Shown piece after piece: positions 33,881 through 43,543 of a stretch of DNA of 64,000 nucleotides. The stretch's first letter is position 1. Every line of letters begins with the position of its first letter. The stretch is from positions 1 to 64,000 of the forward strand of contig CAWIGR010000007.1 in NCBI GenBank assembly GCA_963835705.1. The letters are read 5' to 3'. The notes below the pieces were generated by a model. That model worked only from the letters and a program-made list of their open reading frames with translations, did not search any database and was not told the origin of the DNA. The stretch comes from JACVRW01 sp963835705. GTDB taxonomy: Bacteria; Actinomycetota; Thermoleophilia; Solirubrobacterales; Thermoleophilaceae. A program made the translations under genes and the position numbers.

Positions 33881-35731
33881 TCACACGAGTTCGCGCTCGC
33901 GCGCGGGAGTCCTGCCCGCCGCCCGCGGGGCGCGCGGGCGGGGCTCCGAGGCCTCGAGCCGCAGCAGTACCCAAGCGATCAGCGCGATCAGCGCGGCCGC
34001 GATCGCGGCCACCACGAGGTAGGCGATCGCGCTCAGCGCGCCGGGCACGTCGTCCTTCCTCTCGCGCTGAAGCAGCTCCAGGTCGCGCACGAAGTCGCGT
34101 GTGAAGCTGGCCTGCGCGGGCACCTCGGGCGCCGGGATCGCGCGGTCCTCCGGCATGAAGATCGGCACGCCCACGAGCGAGTCGCCGCTGTGGACCCGCA
34201 CCAGGGCCTTCCAGCCGCCGTACACCGGCACCGGCTCGGTGGTCCGGTAGACGCCCTCGCGGACCCGCTCGAGCTCGCTGACGACGCTGCCCCCTCCCTG
34301 CCAGGCGGTGACGTTCAGGAAATGGGCGTCCTCCGCCCCGTCCAGCGGGTCGATCCGGACCGTGGCGTCCACGAAGCGCTCGGCTCCGGAGCGCACGTCC
34401 TCCAGCGCAACGGTGGCGCGGCGCGGGCCGTCGTCCGAGATCGGCAGGCCCCAGCCGATCACCGCCACCAGCAGGAGGAAGGCGGCGAGGGCCGCGCGGT
34501 GCGCGGTGGGCCCCATCGGCGCGACGCGCTGGGGTGTGGGGCGGACCAGCGCGCCGCCCACGAAGCCGCCGACCGCGCCGGCTGCCACGGCGGTGACGAG
34601 CCCGGCCACGGCGGCCTCGGGAAGCAGCGACTCCTGCCACGGGACCGGCATCCAGATGTGGCTCCAGCCCCATTCCGCGGCCAGGCCGACCGTTCCGATC
34701 AGCACGCCCGCCACCGCTCCGGTGGCGACCGGGGAGCGGCCCCGGCGGCGCGCGAAGACGGCCTCCACGAGCAACGCCTCCACGAGGTAGAGCGGGAAGT
34801 GTGGCAGCGTCTGGTCCCACACGCCGCCGACCATGATCGCCAGGAAGCCGCGGATCGCCACGAAGCCGGCCACCGCCTGAAGCGCACCGCCGCGGCCGAG
34901 GTAGATGCGGGCCGTCACGAGGCCGATGCCGGCCGCGAGCATCAGCAGGATCGGGTGGAGCACCTGCCGGAACTGCGGCACGCCGAAGTCGAACTCGCCC
35001 TGGAAGGTCGACAGCGCGACGAGGAAGCCGCCCAGGAGCAGGGCGCGGCGCACCGCGAATGCGATCCGCGGTTGCTCACTCCCAGGGTCGCGGCCCATGC
35101 CGCCCACGGCCTCCGACATCAGCGCCATGGCGCCGAGCACGGCGAGCGAGCCGCCGCCGATCAGCATCAGGTGGGTGGGGCCCCAGAGCGTCACGTCTTG
35201 GCCGAAGATGCGGTGCCAGAAGTCGTCCAGCGGGAAGCCCGACAGCGCGAACGCGCCGCAGGCGGCGATCAGCAGGCCGCCCACCGGGATCCACCAGCCG
35301 TTTCCGAGCCTCACCGCCGTGGCGCTCGGCCGCTCGTCCGACAACGCGGCGGTGAGCACCCCGGCGAGCAGCGCGCCGTACAGCCCGATCAGGATCAGGT
35401 AGTGGGCCGGGTTGGCGAGCGGGCCGTCGTCGCGGCCGTTGTCGATATGCAGGGAGATGTCCCAGTACATGCCGAGCACGGCCGTCAGGAGCGAGACACT
35501 GAGCACGAACGACGGGAGCGCCGCCCAGCCGGGCAGGCCGGAGGCGCGCTCCGAGAATGCCGCCGCGCGGGAGAGCAGCTTGATCCGGCCGCTGCGGTGG
35601 CCCGCGATGAGGACCGCGATGGCCGCGGTGGCGACGAGCGCGCCGGCGGTGGCGCCGATCGCCTCGGCGATGGCGGCGCCGCCCGCGGGCTCGTCGCCGG
35701 TTGCCTGAGCTGTGAATGTCAGCCTGTCCAT
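33881..35731 (-). CDS. Large multi-pass membrane protein of unknown function
   Basis: A 616-residue protein with about 12 to 14 predicted membrane helices (for example GATAGALVATAAIAVLIAG, PSFVLSVSLLTAVLGMYW, YLILIGLYGALLAGVLTAAL). A C-terminal soluble part (ATVRIDPLDGAEDAHFLNV, FMPEDRAIPAPEVP) precedes one last helix. Conserved-looking polar motifs are HIDNGRDDGPLANPAHY and WHRIFGQDVTLWGPTHLML, with His in helix-flanking loops that could bind metal or haem. I do not recognise the family with confidence. The start at 35731 was chosen because the longer frame enters the regulatory region shared with the divergent TetR gene. Confidence 0.65.
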   Translation of the reverse strand: MDRLTFTAQATGDEPAGGAAIAEAIGATAGALVATAAIAVLIAGHRSGRIKLLSRAAAFSERASGLPGWAALPSFVLSVSLLTAVLGMYWDISLHIDNGRDDGPLANPAHYLILIGLYGALLAGVLTAALSDERPSATAVRLGNGWWIPVGGLLIAACGAFALSGFPLDDFWHRIFGQDVTLWGPTHLMLIGGGSLAVLGAMALMSEAVGGMGRDPGSEQPRIAFAVRRALLLGGFLVALSTFQGEFDFGVPQFRQVLHPILLMLAAGIGLVTARIYLGRGGALQAVAGFVAIRGFLAIMVGGVWDQTLPHFPLYLVEALLVEAVFARRRGRSPVATGAVAGVLIGTVGLAAEWGWSHIWMPVPWQESLLPEAAVAGLVTAVAAGAVGGFVGGALVRPTPQRVAPMGPTAHRAALAAFLLLVAVIGWGLPISDDGPRRATVALEDVRSGAERFVDATVRIDPLDGAEDAHFLNVTAWQGGGSVVSELERVREGVYRTTEPVPVYGGWKALVRVHSGDSLVGVPIFMPEDRAIPAPEVPAQASFTRDFVRDLELLQRERKDDVPGALSAIAYLVVAAIAAALIALIAWVLLRLEASEPRPRAPRAAGRTPARERELV

Positions 35732-35792
35732 GTGCAAGTCTCCATCCCGACTCACTCGGGTATTGCCCTCACAATGCCCGGGTACATAACTA

Positions 35793-35806
35793 ACTGAACG
35801 TCCAGT
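35793..35806. promoter_or_regulatory. Imperfect palindrome, likely TetR operator
   Basis: ACTGAACGTCCAGT is palindromic at 12 of 14 positions and resembles actinobacterial TetR operators. It lies between the divergent TetR and membrane-protein genes. Confidence 0.5.
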
Positions 35807-35814
35807 CAGCGTAC

Positions 35815-35830
35815 TGTGATCTACGTCACA
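35815..35830. promoter_or_regulatory. CRP/GlxR-like site TGTGA-N6-TCACA
   Basis: TGTGATCTACGTCACA matches the TGTGANNTANNTCACA consensus of actinobacterial Crp/GlxR exactly. It ends 2 bases before the TetR ATG, where binding would block its expression. Confidence 0.5.
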
Positions 35831-35832
35831 CA

Positions 35833-36498
35833 ATGAGTGTCACCCCCCGCAAGCGCCTGAGCGGCCAGGAGCGCCGCGCCGCGATCCTCGAGTCGGCCCT
35901 TGCCGTGTTCGCCGACCGCGGCTACCACGCCTCGTCCATCGACGACATCGCCCGGGAGGGCGGCGTCTCGAAGGCACTGATCTATGAGCACTTCTCCTCG
36001 AAGCAGGGGCTGTACGCCGAGCTGCTCGAGGAGCACGCGGGCGAGCTGTTCGAGCGGCTGGCGACGGCCATGGACGAGGCTGACAGCAGCGGCGCCGCCC
36101 GGCTGGCCGGCGGCCTCGACGCCTTCTACCGCTTTGTCGAGGAGCGCCGCGTGGCCTGGCGCATGCTGTTCCGCGAGGGGGGCGACCCGGAGATGGCCGA
36201 GGTGCTCGAGCGGATCGTCGCGCAGGTGACGGGCGTGGTGGCCGCGCTCATCGCCCAGGACCCGGGCTCGCGGTCCTCCGCCGGCGACGACGCGGCCCGC
36301 GAGGACGGCATCCAGATGGTCGCCCAGATGCTCGTGGGATCGGTGCAGTCGCTTGCCAACTGGTGGGCCGACCACCAGGAGGTGCCGCGCGAGCAGATCC
36401 TCGAGATGACGATGGACTTTGCCTGGCTCGGCCTGGAGCGGCTGAGCCGCGGGGAGCGCTGGATCACCGCCGGCGGCGGCCCGCCGGCGGCGCCGTGA
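35833..36498 (+). CDS. TetR-family transcriptional regulator
   Basis: A 221-residue regulator. The N-terminal HTH (RRAAILESALAVFADRGYHA, SIDDIAREGGVSKALIYEHF) is followed by an all-helical ligand domain with a conserved aromatic patch (FYRFVEERRVAWRMLF). It is coupled to an acyl-CoA synthetase gene by a GTGA overlap and is divergent from a large membrane-protein gene. It probably represses both from the palindrome at 35793-35806. The ligand may be an acyl-CoA, but this is only inferred from the neighbour. Confidence 0.88.
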   Translation: MSVTPRKRLSGQERRAAILESALAVFADRGYHASSIDDIAREGGVSKALIYEHFSSKQGLYAELLEEHAGELFERLATAMDEADSSGAARLAGGLDAFYRFVEERRVAWRMLFREGGDPEMAEVLERIVAQVTGVVAALIAQDPGSRSSAGDDAAREDGIQMVAQMLVGSVQSLANWWADHQEVPREQILEMTMDFAWLGLERLSRGERWITAGGGPPAAP

Positions 36499-37924
36499 AC
36501 TTCACGCGGGACGTCGTCGACGCCGCGGATCCGGAGCTCGTCGCACTGGTCGCGCTCGCCCGGGAGGGCGAGCGCCGCGAGATCGCCTTCGGCGAGATCT
36601 CCGCGCGCTCGGCCCGGCTGGCCGGCGCGCTCGCGGCACGCGGCGTGGGACGCGGCGACACGGTGATGACGCTGATCGGGAACCGGCCGGAGTGGGTCTA
36701 CACGATGGTCGCGTGCTGGCGCCTGGGCGCGGTGGCGCTCCCCTGCACCGAGCAGCTGCGGCCGGCCGACCTCCGGGCGCGCATGGACAAGGTCGAGCCG
36801 CGCGCGGTCGTGGCGCACGAGCGCGACCGGCAGCTCGCCGCCGACGCCGGGTTTGCCGGACCGCTCCTCGTGGTTCCGGACGACCGGCTGTTCGAGGAGG
36901 CCGACCCGCCGCCACCCGCCGAGCTGGGTCCCGAGGACCCGGCGCTGATCGTGTTCACCTCCGGAACGTCGGGCGAGCCGACGCCGATCCGCCACGGCGC
37001 GCGCTACCTGGAGGGCCAGCGGGTCCAGGCCGAGCACTGGTACGGCGCCCGGGCCGGCGACCTGTGCTGGTGCACGGCGGCGAGCGGCTGGTCGCTCTCG
37101 GCCCGGAACGCATTCGTGGCCGCTTGGGTGCGCGGGGCCGCGGCGCTGCTCCACGACGCCCGCTTCGACCCGGACGAGCGGCTCGACCTGCTGGCCCGGG
37201 AGGGCGTGAACGTGCTCTGCATGTCCCCGACCGAGTACCGCGCCATCGCCAAGCGCGCCGAGCTGCGCCCGCTGCCCGCGCTGCGCCACGCGGTAGCCGC
37301 CGGGGAACCGCTCAACCCCGAGGTGGTGCACACCTGGATGGAGTCGGCGGGCGTGTCCGTGCACGACGGCTACGGCCAGACCGAGACCGGCCACCTGACC
37401 GGCATGCCGATCGGCCCGCCCGTCAGGCCGGGCTCGATGGGCCGGCCGCTGCCGGGCTTCCGGGCTTGGATCGATGCGGGCGAGCTGGTCGTGGACCCCG
37501 CCACCGTGCCGACCTTCTTCGTCGACGGCGCGCGCGACCGCCCCTGGCGAACGGGCGACCGCGTGCGCGAGGACGAGGACGGCTACCTCTGGTTCGAGGG
37601 CCGCACCGACGACGTGATCATCTCGGCCGGGTATCGGATCGGGCCGTTCGAGGTCGAGTCCGCGCTTCTCTCGCACCCCGCCGTGGCGGAGGCCGCGGCG
37701 GTGGCGGCGCCGGACGAGGTGCGCGGCCAGGTGGTGCGGGCGGTAGTGGTGCTGCAGCCGGGCCGCGAGCCGAGCGACGAGATGGCGAGGGAGATCCAGG
37801 AGCACGTGAAGGCCGCACGGCGCCGTACAAGTATCCGCGCCTGGTGGACTTCGCGCCCGAGCTGCCGAAAACGGCGACGGGGAAGATCCGCCGCTCCGCG
37901 CTAAGGGGTGAAGGGGTCCAGTGA
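36495..37924 (+). CDS. Acyl-CoA synthetase (AMP-forming), one frameshift near the end
   Basis: An ANL-superfamily enzyme: P-loop-like LIVFTSGTSGEPTPIRH, then VHDGYGQTETGHLTG (A5 motif), WRTGDRVREDEDGYLWFEGR (A7/A8) and DDVIISAGYRIGPFEVES. The frame breaks near 37812. In the next frame APYKYPRLVDFAPELPKTATGKIRRSAL follows (read in two pieces), containing the A10 Lys needed for adenylation, and the stop is at 37924. It activates a carboxylic acid, probably short or medium chain, to its CoA ester. It starts at a GTG overlapping the tetR stop. The single break may be a sequence error. Confidence 0.8.
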
Positions 37925-39079
37925 GACGAGGTAGTGACGGAGCAGCGGGTCGATCACCCGCCAGCGCCCGCGCGCCTCGTGCTCGATCACGCCGGCGTCG
38001 CGCAGGAGCTTGAGCACGCGGTCGCGCACGCCGGGGTGGAGCCGTCGGGGCGCCGATTGCCCCGCGGCCACGGCTCTCGCCACCGTCAGCCCGTGCTTGT
38101 GCAGCAGCCGCACGCGCTCCACCACCTGCTCCATCGTCGGCCGGTCGCCCTCCAGCGCGCGCTCGAAGCCGATCTGGACGAGGTCGAGGTCGATCTTCCG
38201 CACGTCGAGCTCGATGGAGACGAGGTGCGCCTGTTGGGCGATCCGCATCGTGGCCCGCGGATGCCCCCCGCCGAGCTCGATTATCCGTGCGAGCCCGGGC
38301 TCGGCGATCGTGCAGTCATCGGCCGCGAAGCGCTCCGCGAGGCCGCGCCGCCATTCCTCCTCGGAGATCGGCCGCAGCGCATAGAAGCTGCCGAAGCCGC
38401 TGAACGCCCGGCGCGCCGGCGCGAACAGGTCGCGCACCACGTGCTCGATGCTGCCGGCGAACAGGTACGAGACGGCCGTGGAGCGTTGGAAGACCGCGCG
38501 CATCCGGTTGGTCACGGCGTCCGGGTCGCCGTAGGGGCGGCGCGCGGATGCCAGCTCCTGGAACTCGTCGAAGAACAGGATCAGCCGGCGCCCGTCGGCC
38601 TTCGCCACCTTCTCGGGCAGCTCGAGTGCCAGGTCGAGTGCGCGGTCCGGGTCGGTGGCGGCGATTCCCGGCGTCAGCGCCAACTCCACCCCCTCCCCCA
38701 GCTCGCCGATCATGCGGACCACGGCAGCCGACTGCGCGGCGGTCAGCGCCGCTCTCCCGGCGCTGCGCGCCCGTCGCAGCGCGCGGTGGGCGGCGGAGCG
38801 GTTGGCGATCACCGCGGCGGCGAGCGTCTCCGCGAGCTCCGCCGCGTCCGAGACCCGGAAGAGGTCGAGCTTCGCGGTGTAGGCGCCGCGGCGCCCGGCG
38901 CGCGACAGGGCCGCCTCGCAAACGCTCGTCTTCCCCGTGCGGCGCGGGCCCGCCACGATCAGATGGGTGCCCGCCTCCAGCCGCGTGGCCACCTCGCGCA
39001 CGTCGTCGCGCCTCCCGATCAGCTGGCTGGCGGGTATCGGGGAGTCCGTCGGGAAGAGGTCGCCGCTTGCCTGTCGCAT
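37901..39079 (-). CDS. AAA/STAND-like ATPase with C-terminal winged helix
   Basis: A 392-residue protein with Walker A VAGPRRTGKTSVCEAAL and Walker B LILFFDEFQELAS. FQRSTAVSYLFAGSIEHVV is the sensor segment typical of archaeal-type (Arch_ATPase/SWACOS) ATPases. The C-terminus (LHPGVRDRVLKLLRDAGVIEHEARGRWRVIDPLLRHY, read in pieces) is a winged helix. The family is thought to act as signal or stress ATPases, with no established substrate. TAAACT (reverse of 39088-39093) is 8 bases before the ATG, inside a small palindrome (GTGTAGAGTTTACAC), so it may regulate itself. The 3' end overlaps the acyl-CoA synthetase end. Confidence 0.75.
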   Translation of the reverse strand: MRQASGDLFPTDSPIPASQLIGRRDDVREVATRLEAGTHLIVAGPRRTGKTSVCEAALSRAGRRGAYTAKLDLFRVSDAAELAETLAAAVIANRSAAHRALRRARSAGRAALTAAQSAAVVRMIGELGEGVELALTPGIAATDPDRALDLALELPEKVAKADGRRLILFFDEFQELASARRPYGDPDAVTNRMRAVFQRSTAVSYLFAGSIEHVVRDLFAPARRAFSGFGSFYALRPISEEEWRRGLAERFAADDCTIAEPGLARIIELGGGHPRATMRIAQQAHLVSIELDVRKIDLDLVQIGFERALEGDRPTMEQVVERVRLLHKHGLTVARAVAAGQSAPRRLHPGVRDRVLKLLRDAGVIEHEARGRWRVIDPLLRHYLVSLDPFTP

Positions 39080-39169
39080 CTGTGTAGAGTTTACACGAAG
39101 TTTATGTAATTCGTACCTTGATCCTGTGTACTTCGTTGGCCGGACGGGGCCCGGGTAGCCTCAGGGAGG

Positions 39170-41128
39170 ATGCCCAACCAGCTCGCAGGCGAGACCTCCC
39201 CATACCTCCTTCAGCACAAGGACAACCCGGTCGACTGGCACCCGTGGGGTGACGTCGCCCTGTCGCGCGCGCGAGAGGAGGACAAGCCGGTCCTCCTCTC
39301 GATCGGGTACTCGGCGTGCCACTGGTGCCACGTGATGGAGCGCGAGTCCTTCGAGGACGCCCAGACGGCGAGGCTGATGAACGATCTGTTCGTCTGCATC
39401 AAGCTCGACCGCGAGGAGCGGCCCGACCTCGACTCGATCTACATGGAGGCGTGCCAGGCCATGACGGGAGCCGGGGGATGGCCGCTGAACGCGTTCCTGA
39501 CGCCCGAGCAGGTGCCGTTCTACGCGGGCACCTACTTCCCGCCCGAGCCGCGCATGGGCATGCCGAGCTGGCGCCAGGTGCTCGAGGCGGTGGCGCACGC
39601 GTGGCAGGAGAAGCGCGAGGAGATCCGCGCCGGCGGCTCCCGCATCGCGGAGCGGCTGCGCGGCGGCGCGCTCCTCGAGCCGTCCTCCGAGCCGCTGCAG
39701 GAGGCCGCGCTCGACGCCGCCGTGGAGGGCCTGCGTTCCGGCTACGACCCCGCCAACGGCGGGTTCGGCTCGGCGCCGAAGTTCCCGCCGGCCTCGGCGC
39801 TGGAGTTCCTCCTGAGGCGCGGTGAGACGCAGATGACGTCGCACACGCTGCGGGCGATGGCGTCGGGCGGCATGTACGACCAGGTCGGCGGCGGGTTCTC
39901 GCGCTACTCGGTGGACGCCTATTGGCTCGTGCCCCACTTCGAGAAGATGCTCTACGACAACGCCCTCCTGGCCCGCGCCTACCTGCACGGGTGGCAGGTG
40001 ACAGGCGACGACCTGTTCCGCACCGTCGCGGTCGAGACGCTCGACTGGGCGCTGGGTGAGATGCGGGCGCCCGAGGGCGGCTTCCTCTCGGCGCTCGACG
40101 CCGACTCCGAGGGCGTAGAGGGCAAGTTCTACGTCTGGACGGTCGAGGAGATGCGGGCCGCGCTCGGCGACGGCCCGGACGCCGATGAGGCGATCGCGTG
40201 GTTCGGCGCGACCGACCGCGGCAACTTCGAGGGGCGCAACATCCCGGTGCGCGGCCCGGGCGTGCCCGAGAGGCTCGGCGAGTGGCGCCGGCGCCTGTAC
40301 GGCGCGCGGGCGAAGCGGGTCTGGCCGGGGCTCGACGACAAGCGCCTGACCTCCTGGAACGCGCTCATGATCTCGGCGCTCGCGGAGGCCGGCGCGGTGC
40401 TCGAACGGCCGGACTACCTCGATGCGGCCGGGGGCTGCGCGGACTTCCTGCTGGGCTCGCTGCGCGACGGCGACAGGCGACTGCTGCGGACCTGGAAGGA
40501 CGGCGAGGCGCGCCTGAACGCCTACCTGGAGGACCACGCCTACCTGCTCGAGGCGCTCCTGACCCTGTACGAGTCGACGTTCGATCCGCGCTGGTTCGCG
40601 GAGGCCCGTGCGCTGGCGGACACCATGATCGAGCGCTTCGCCGACGACGAGAACGGCGGGTTCTTCGAGACGTCGTCCGACCACGAGCGCCTGCTGGCCC
40701 GCCGCAAGGACCTGGAGGACCATCCGATCCCGTCCGGCAACGCGAGCGCAGCGTACGGGCTCCTGCGCTTGGCGGCGCTGAGCGGCGAGCACGCCTACGA
40801 GGAGCGCGCGGTGTCGGTGCAGCGGCTGCTTCACGAGCTGGCGGCGAAGCACCCGCAGGCGTTCGGACATCTGCTCCAGGCGATGGACTTCCATCTGTCG
40901 CCGGTGAAGGAGGTGGCGCTTGTGGGCGACGACCTGCAGCCCCTGGAGCGGGTCGTGCGCGGCGAGTTTCGCCCCCACATCGTGGTCGCCGGCGGCGCCC
41001 CCGACGGCGTGCCGCTCCTGCAGGACCGCCCTCCGGTGGACGGTCGCGCGGCGGCCTACGTGTGCGAGCGGTTTGCCTGCAAGGCGCCGGTGACCGAGCC
41101 GGAGGAGCTCGAACGGCTGCTCTCCTAG
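39170..41128 (+). CDS. yyaL: YyaL/DUF255 thioredoxin-domain protein
   Basis: A complete 652-residue YyaL (SSP411/spermatogenesis-associated 20) protein. The N-terminal thioredoxin-like domain has LLSIGYSACHWCHVMERESF with a CxxC and the family phrase GGWPLNAFLTP. An alpha/alpha-toroid resembling N-acylglucosamine epimerase or cellobiose epimerase follows (GGMYDQVGGGFSRYSVD, WLVPHFEKMLYDNALL, LTSWNALMISALAEAG). The function is not established; a redox or glycan role has been suggested for the family. TAGCCT (39156-39161) is 8 bases before the ATG, and the spacer is also a good Shine-Dalgarno (AGGGAGG). Confidence 0.9.
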   Translation: MPNQLAGETSPYLLQHKDNPVDWHPWGDVALSRAREEDKPVLLSIGYSACHWCHVMERESFEDAQTARLMNDLFVCIKLDREERPDLDSIYMEACQAMTGAGGWPLNAFLTPEQVPFYAGTYFPPEPRMGMPSWRQVLEAVAHAWQEKREEIRAGGSRIAERLRGGALLEPSSEPLQEAALDAAVEGLRSGYDPANGGFGSAPKFPPASALEFLLRRGETQMTSHTLRAMASGGMYDQVGGGFSRYSVDAYWLVPHFEKMLYDNALLARAYLHGWQVTGDDLFRTVAVETLDWALGEMRAPEGGFLSALDADSEGVEGKFYVWTVEEMRAALGDGPDADEAIAWFGATDRGNFEGRNIPVRGPGVPERLGEWRRRLYGARAKRVWPGLDDKRLTSWNALMISALAEAGAVLERPDYLDAAGGCADFLLGSLRDGDRRLLRTWKDGEARLNAYLEDHAYLLEALLTLYESTFDPRWFAEARALADTMIERFADDENGGFFETSSDHERLLARRKDLEDHPIPSGNASAAYGLLRLAALSGEHAYEERAVSVQRLLHELAAKHPQAFGHLLQAMDFHLSPVKEVALVGDDLQPLERVVRGEFRPHIVVAGGAPDGVPLLQDRPPVDGRAAAYVCERFACKAPVTEPEELERLLS

Positions 41129-41924
41129 CCATCGCGGGCCTGGCGCTGGCCCCGGGCCCGACGGCGCATGACCTGGCGGTGCGGATCTCGTCCTGGGGGC
41201 CGCGCCCGGCCGCGAGCGCCGCGGAGGCGCGGGCGCATCGCCTGGTGGGCCGCGTCTTCCGGCGCGCCGGCCTCCGGGTCGGCACGCAGGAGTTCCCCGT
41301 GCCCGGCCGCGGGCGGTCGCACAACACGATCGGCGTGCTACAGACGCCCGCCACCTGCCTGCGGATCGTGCTGGCGCACGGTGACACCACGCCGAACGCG
41401 CCCGGCGCCAACGACAACGCGTCCGGCGTCGCCGTCGTGGCCGCGCTCGCCGGCCGCCTCGACGCGATCGAGCCGCCCTGCGACGTCTGGCTCGCCGTCA
41501 CCGGCGCCGAGGAGCGGATCTACACGGGCTCGCCCGACCACCTGGGAGCGCTGGCGCTCGCCCGCCGCGCGCGTGCCCGGGGCGGCGCCGGCCGGCTCGA
41601 CTGGGCGCTCTCGCTCGACGAGGTCGGCCGCGACCGCCCGTTCTGGCTGCGCTCCCCGGTATCCGCCCCGCGGGCGGGCGTGGAGGGCGCCCTGCTGGGC
41701 GCGGGCGGCCGTGCCCGCGTGCCGGTCAGCTGGGTCCGCGACGAGGCCACCGGCAACTCCGACCACCGCGAGTTCGAGCTGCTCGGCCTGCCGGGGGCGA
41801 AGCTCGGCGTGGGCGCGGGTGGCGAGCCCTGCCGCCACAGCCCCTGCGACACGCCGGACCGACTCGACCCGGTGTCGCTACGCCTCGCCCGCCGCCTCGT
41901 GGAGGCCGCGCTCGGCGCCGCTAG
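41062..41924 (+). CDS. M28-family metallopeptidase, ends uncertain
   Basis: A secreted aminopeptidase-like protein. After a hydrophobic segment (AALLAIAGLALA) the M28 metal ligands appear: a His-Asp pair in IVLAHGDTTPNAPGANDNASG, Glu in VTGAEERIYTGS, and Asp in SLDEVGRDRP. A final His lies in GNSDHREFELLGLPG. It overlaps the yyaL end. No good start codon is obvious (GTG 41062 or GTG 41179). The frame stays open to 42096 across the convergent decarboxylase gene. I place the natural end near the TAG at 41922, which needs a one-base shift. Peptide or amino-sugar substrates are possible. Confidence 0.55.
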
Positions 41925-43307
41925 CCGCTCGATCGAGTCGAGCAGCTCCTCGATCGTCTCCTCGCCGGTCGCGGGCGCCATCACCGACATGCGCAGCCAA
42001 CGCGCGCCGGAGACCTCGGTGGAGCTGAGGTGGAAGCGTCCCTCCGCGAGCAGCCGCTCGCGCAGCTCCACCTGGAGCGCGGGGTCGCTGCCGTAGCGGA
42101 AGCAGAGGATGTTGCTCTCCGGCCGGCACAGGCACTCGAAGTCCTCGCGCGCCGAGATCAGCTCCCAGAAGCGCAGCGTCTTGTCGTACTGCTCCGCCAC
42201 GTAGTGGCCAAGGCCTCGCTCGCCGCGCCATGCCAGGTTCATGAAGACCTTGAGCCCGAGCGGCGCCTTCGTGCACTCCACCTGCCGGCCGAGCAGGTCC
42301 GGGCCCGTCTCGTCGGCGTCCTCGTAGAACAGGTATGAGGCGCTCTGCTGGAAGGCGGCGTCGAGGCGGCGCAGGTCGCGCACCAGGATTGCCGCGCAGA
42401 GGCTCGAGGTGCGCAGCATCTTGTGGGCGTCCCAGACAACCGAATCGGCCTGCTGGATCCCTCGCAGGAGCACGCGGTGCGCGGGCGAGAGCAGCGCCGA
42501 CGCCCCGTGAGCCGCGTCCACGTGGAGCCAGATCTCGCGCTCGCGGCAGAAGCGGCCGATCGCCTCGAGGTCGTCGTGCAGGCCCGTGCTGGTGGCGCAT
42601 GCCGCGGCCACCAGCGCCATCGGGCGGAGGCCCGCGTCCTCGGCGCGCTCCACGGCCTCGCCGAGCCGCCCGGGCACGATGCGCTCGTACTCGTCGACCT
42701 CGAGGGGGATCACGGCCCGCTCGCCCAAGCCGAGCATCGCCACGCTCCGCTTGACGGAGTAGTGCGCCGAGGGCGGCGCCAACACCGCCAGGCCCCCGCC
42801 CACGCCGTCGCCCCAGGCAGAGGGCGATGCTGCGGCGCGGGCCGCGAGCAGTGCCGTGAGGTTCGCCAGCGAGCCCCCGTGAGTGAGCACGCCGCCGGCA
42901 TCCGGCCCCCACCCCACCCGCTCGGCCATCCACTCCACCACCGCGCCCTCCATCGCGTTCGCGGCGGCGCCCATCTCGTAGATCGACATCGGCTGGTTGA
43001 TCGCGCCGTGGACCAGGTCGGCGAGCGCCGCCGGCACGTCCGGTGAGGCCACCTGGTGCGCCAGCTCACCCGGGTGGTGCAGCCGCGTAGACCGCCCAAG
43101 CACGGCCTCGAGCCACGGGCCGAAGCCATCGGCGTGGAGGCCGCCCTCCCGGATCAGGCGGCGCAGGTCGAGCTCGCGAGCGACCTCCGCGGGCGGCGGG
43201 GCCGACACCGCCGGTCCCTCGCCCGCCTGGCTTGCGGCCACGTAGCGCGCCACGGCCGCTACGGCCTGGCCGGCGGCCCGCTCGTATTCCTCGACGTCCC
43301 ACCTGAT
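41921..43307 (-). CDS. Pyridoxal-dependent amino acid decarboxylase, probable ATC start
   Basis: A group II decarboxylase (aromatic-L-amino-acid/tyrosine/glutamate type). It shows GGVLTHGGSLANLTALLAARA, LHVDAAHGASALLSP and the PLP-Lys in VVWDAHKMLRTSS. The N-terminus WDVEEYERAAGQAVAAVARY aligns with the family start. The only codon just before it that fits is ATC at 43307, placed 7 bases after TAGGCT (43315-43320); no ATG, GTG or TTG lies close upstream in frame. The frame remains open to 41520, but homology ends at LLDSIERLA next to the TAG-containing GCTAGC at 41921-41926, so the 3' end may contain a sequence error. The amino acid substrate is unknown. Confidence 0.75.
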
Positions 43308-43543
43308 GGGCGGCAGCCTAAACGGCCGGCCCTTCGCTTTCCGTTGGGATGCACTGGAGGGCGGCCGCCCTACGCGGCTCCTGGTTCTCTCGCATTGCGA
43401 CGGCAAGCGAGGAGCTCCGGCACGAAGACCGCCTCCAATCAGGCGATTGCGAAAGTGGGGGGCCGTGACGGGGAACGCCGCGCGGCTGGTCAGAGCGCCC
43501 GTGCTCTGCCTATGCAACCGCCGAACAGAAGAGGCCGGCGGTG

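Noticed and set aside
43308..43543. Space between the decarboxylase and DHFR-like genes
   Set aside because: Apart from the decarboxylase -10 at 43315 I saw no gene, repeat or RNA signature.
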